A DNA stretch of 21,930 nucleotides from a virus, in IMG/VR virus record IMGVR_UViG_3300032897_000035, positions 1 to 21,930 of that record; one strand, 5' to 3'. Positions 21,724 to 21,930 of this stretch are shown here, in pieces. Below the pieces are notes generated by a model that saw only the letters and a list, made by a program, of their open reading frames with translations, was not told the DNA's origin and made no database searches. Position 1 is the stretch's first letter. Every line of letters begins with the position of its first letter. The translations under genes were made by a program, and so were the position numbers.

Positions 21724-21930
21724 ATGGTCATGACCATTCGTAAAGCAGAAGAACTGATAGAAAAAGAAATCATGGATACACCTAAGTTTTACAGTCTTGA
21801 TGAAGATCTAGTAAGTGTAGAATGTGAACCCACTGATGATTGCATAAATATCCGCATAACTTACATCATGTTGAGTGGAGAATTACATGAGATAGTTTAT
21901 GCTCTTGAACCAGATTCAAGTATAAACATT
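21724..21930 (+). CDS. Unknown protein, partial (C-terminus beyond right edge)
   Basis: The frame is open for 69 codons to the edge. AGGAGG lies seven bases before the ATG at 21724. The start MVMTIRKAEELIEKEIMDTP suggests a helix, followed by acidic and strand-like segments (CINIRITYIMLSGELHEIVY). Some early phage proteins look like this, but no family is recognised. Confidence 0.6.
   Translation, partial: MVMTIRKAEELIEKEIMDTPKFYSLDEDLVSVECEPTDDCINIRITYIMLSGELHEIVYALEPDSSINI

Overview
The window is part of the genome of a tailed bacteriophage with a short-tailed (podovirus), P22-like late gene order; no bacterial housekeeping gene is seen. DNA is AT-leaning, Shine-Dalgarno (SD) sites are strong (GGAGG, AAGGAG), genes abut or overlap by a few bases, and sigma70-like promoters can be read in the gaps. 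This fits a phage of a bacterium with an ordinary sigma70; the host cannot be named from the sequence.

Right to left on the minus strand runs the packaging and virion block: a 70-aa zinc-ribbon protein, an excisionase-type HTH protein, small terminase, large terminase, a 778-aa portal, a 68-aa protein, scaffold, a putative decoration protein, HK97-fold coat protein, a rho-independent terminator, a HeH/SAP-like small protein, two adaptor-like connector proteins, a short fibre-like protein, an 807-aa nozzle/hub (P22 gp10 position), a 578-aa PKD-plus-Kelch protein, a beta-rich 147-aa protein, a GNAT-fold P22 gp14-like (DUF2824) protein, and three ejection-protein candidates in the order of P22 gp7-gp20-gp16. 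The last runs off the left edge (more than 993 residues). It carries a HEIGNH metallopeptidase-like motif and a GNAT-like segment, as in phage 'polyvalent' proteins injected with the genome.

Two pairs of small genes run on the plus strand against this block. One pair (19515-19921) lies between the terminase genes, encodes two proteins sharing a GKPQPQ motif, and ends in its own terminator. The other (21172-21614) has a sigma70-like promoter that overlaps a divergent promoter for the minus operon, and its second protein has four 11-residue His/Lys repeats ending at another strong terminator. A further gene starts at 21724 and runs off the right edge.

Regulation readable from sequence: an overlapping divergent promoter at 21123-21178; a possible leaderless promoter for the large terminase; a promoter with an inverted repeat over its -10 box ahead of scaffold, plus two mutually exclusive leader hairpins; a terminator just after the coat gene; and a 146-base out-of-phase overlap of the HTH gene with the small terminase gene, ending in CTT-TAG, a +1 frameshift-type context. 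No tRNA, CRISPR, insertion sequence, integrase or attachment site was seen.
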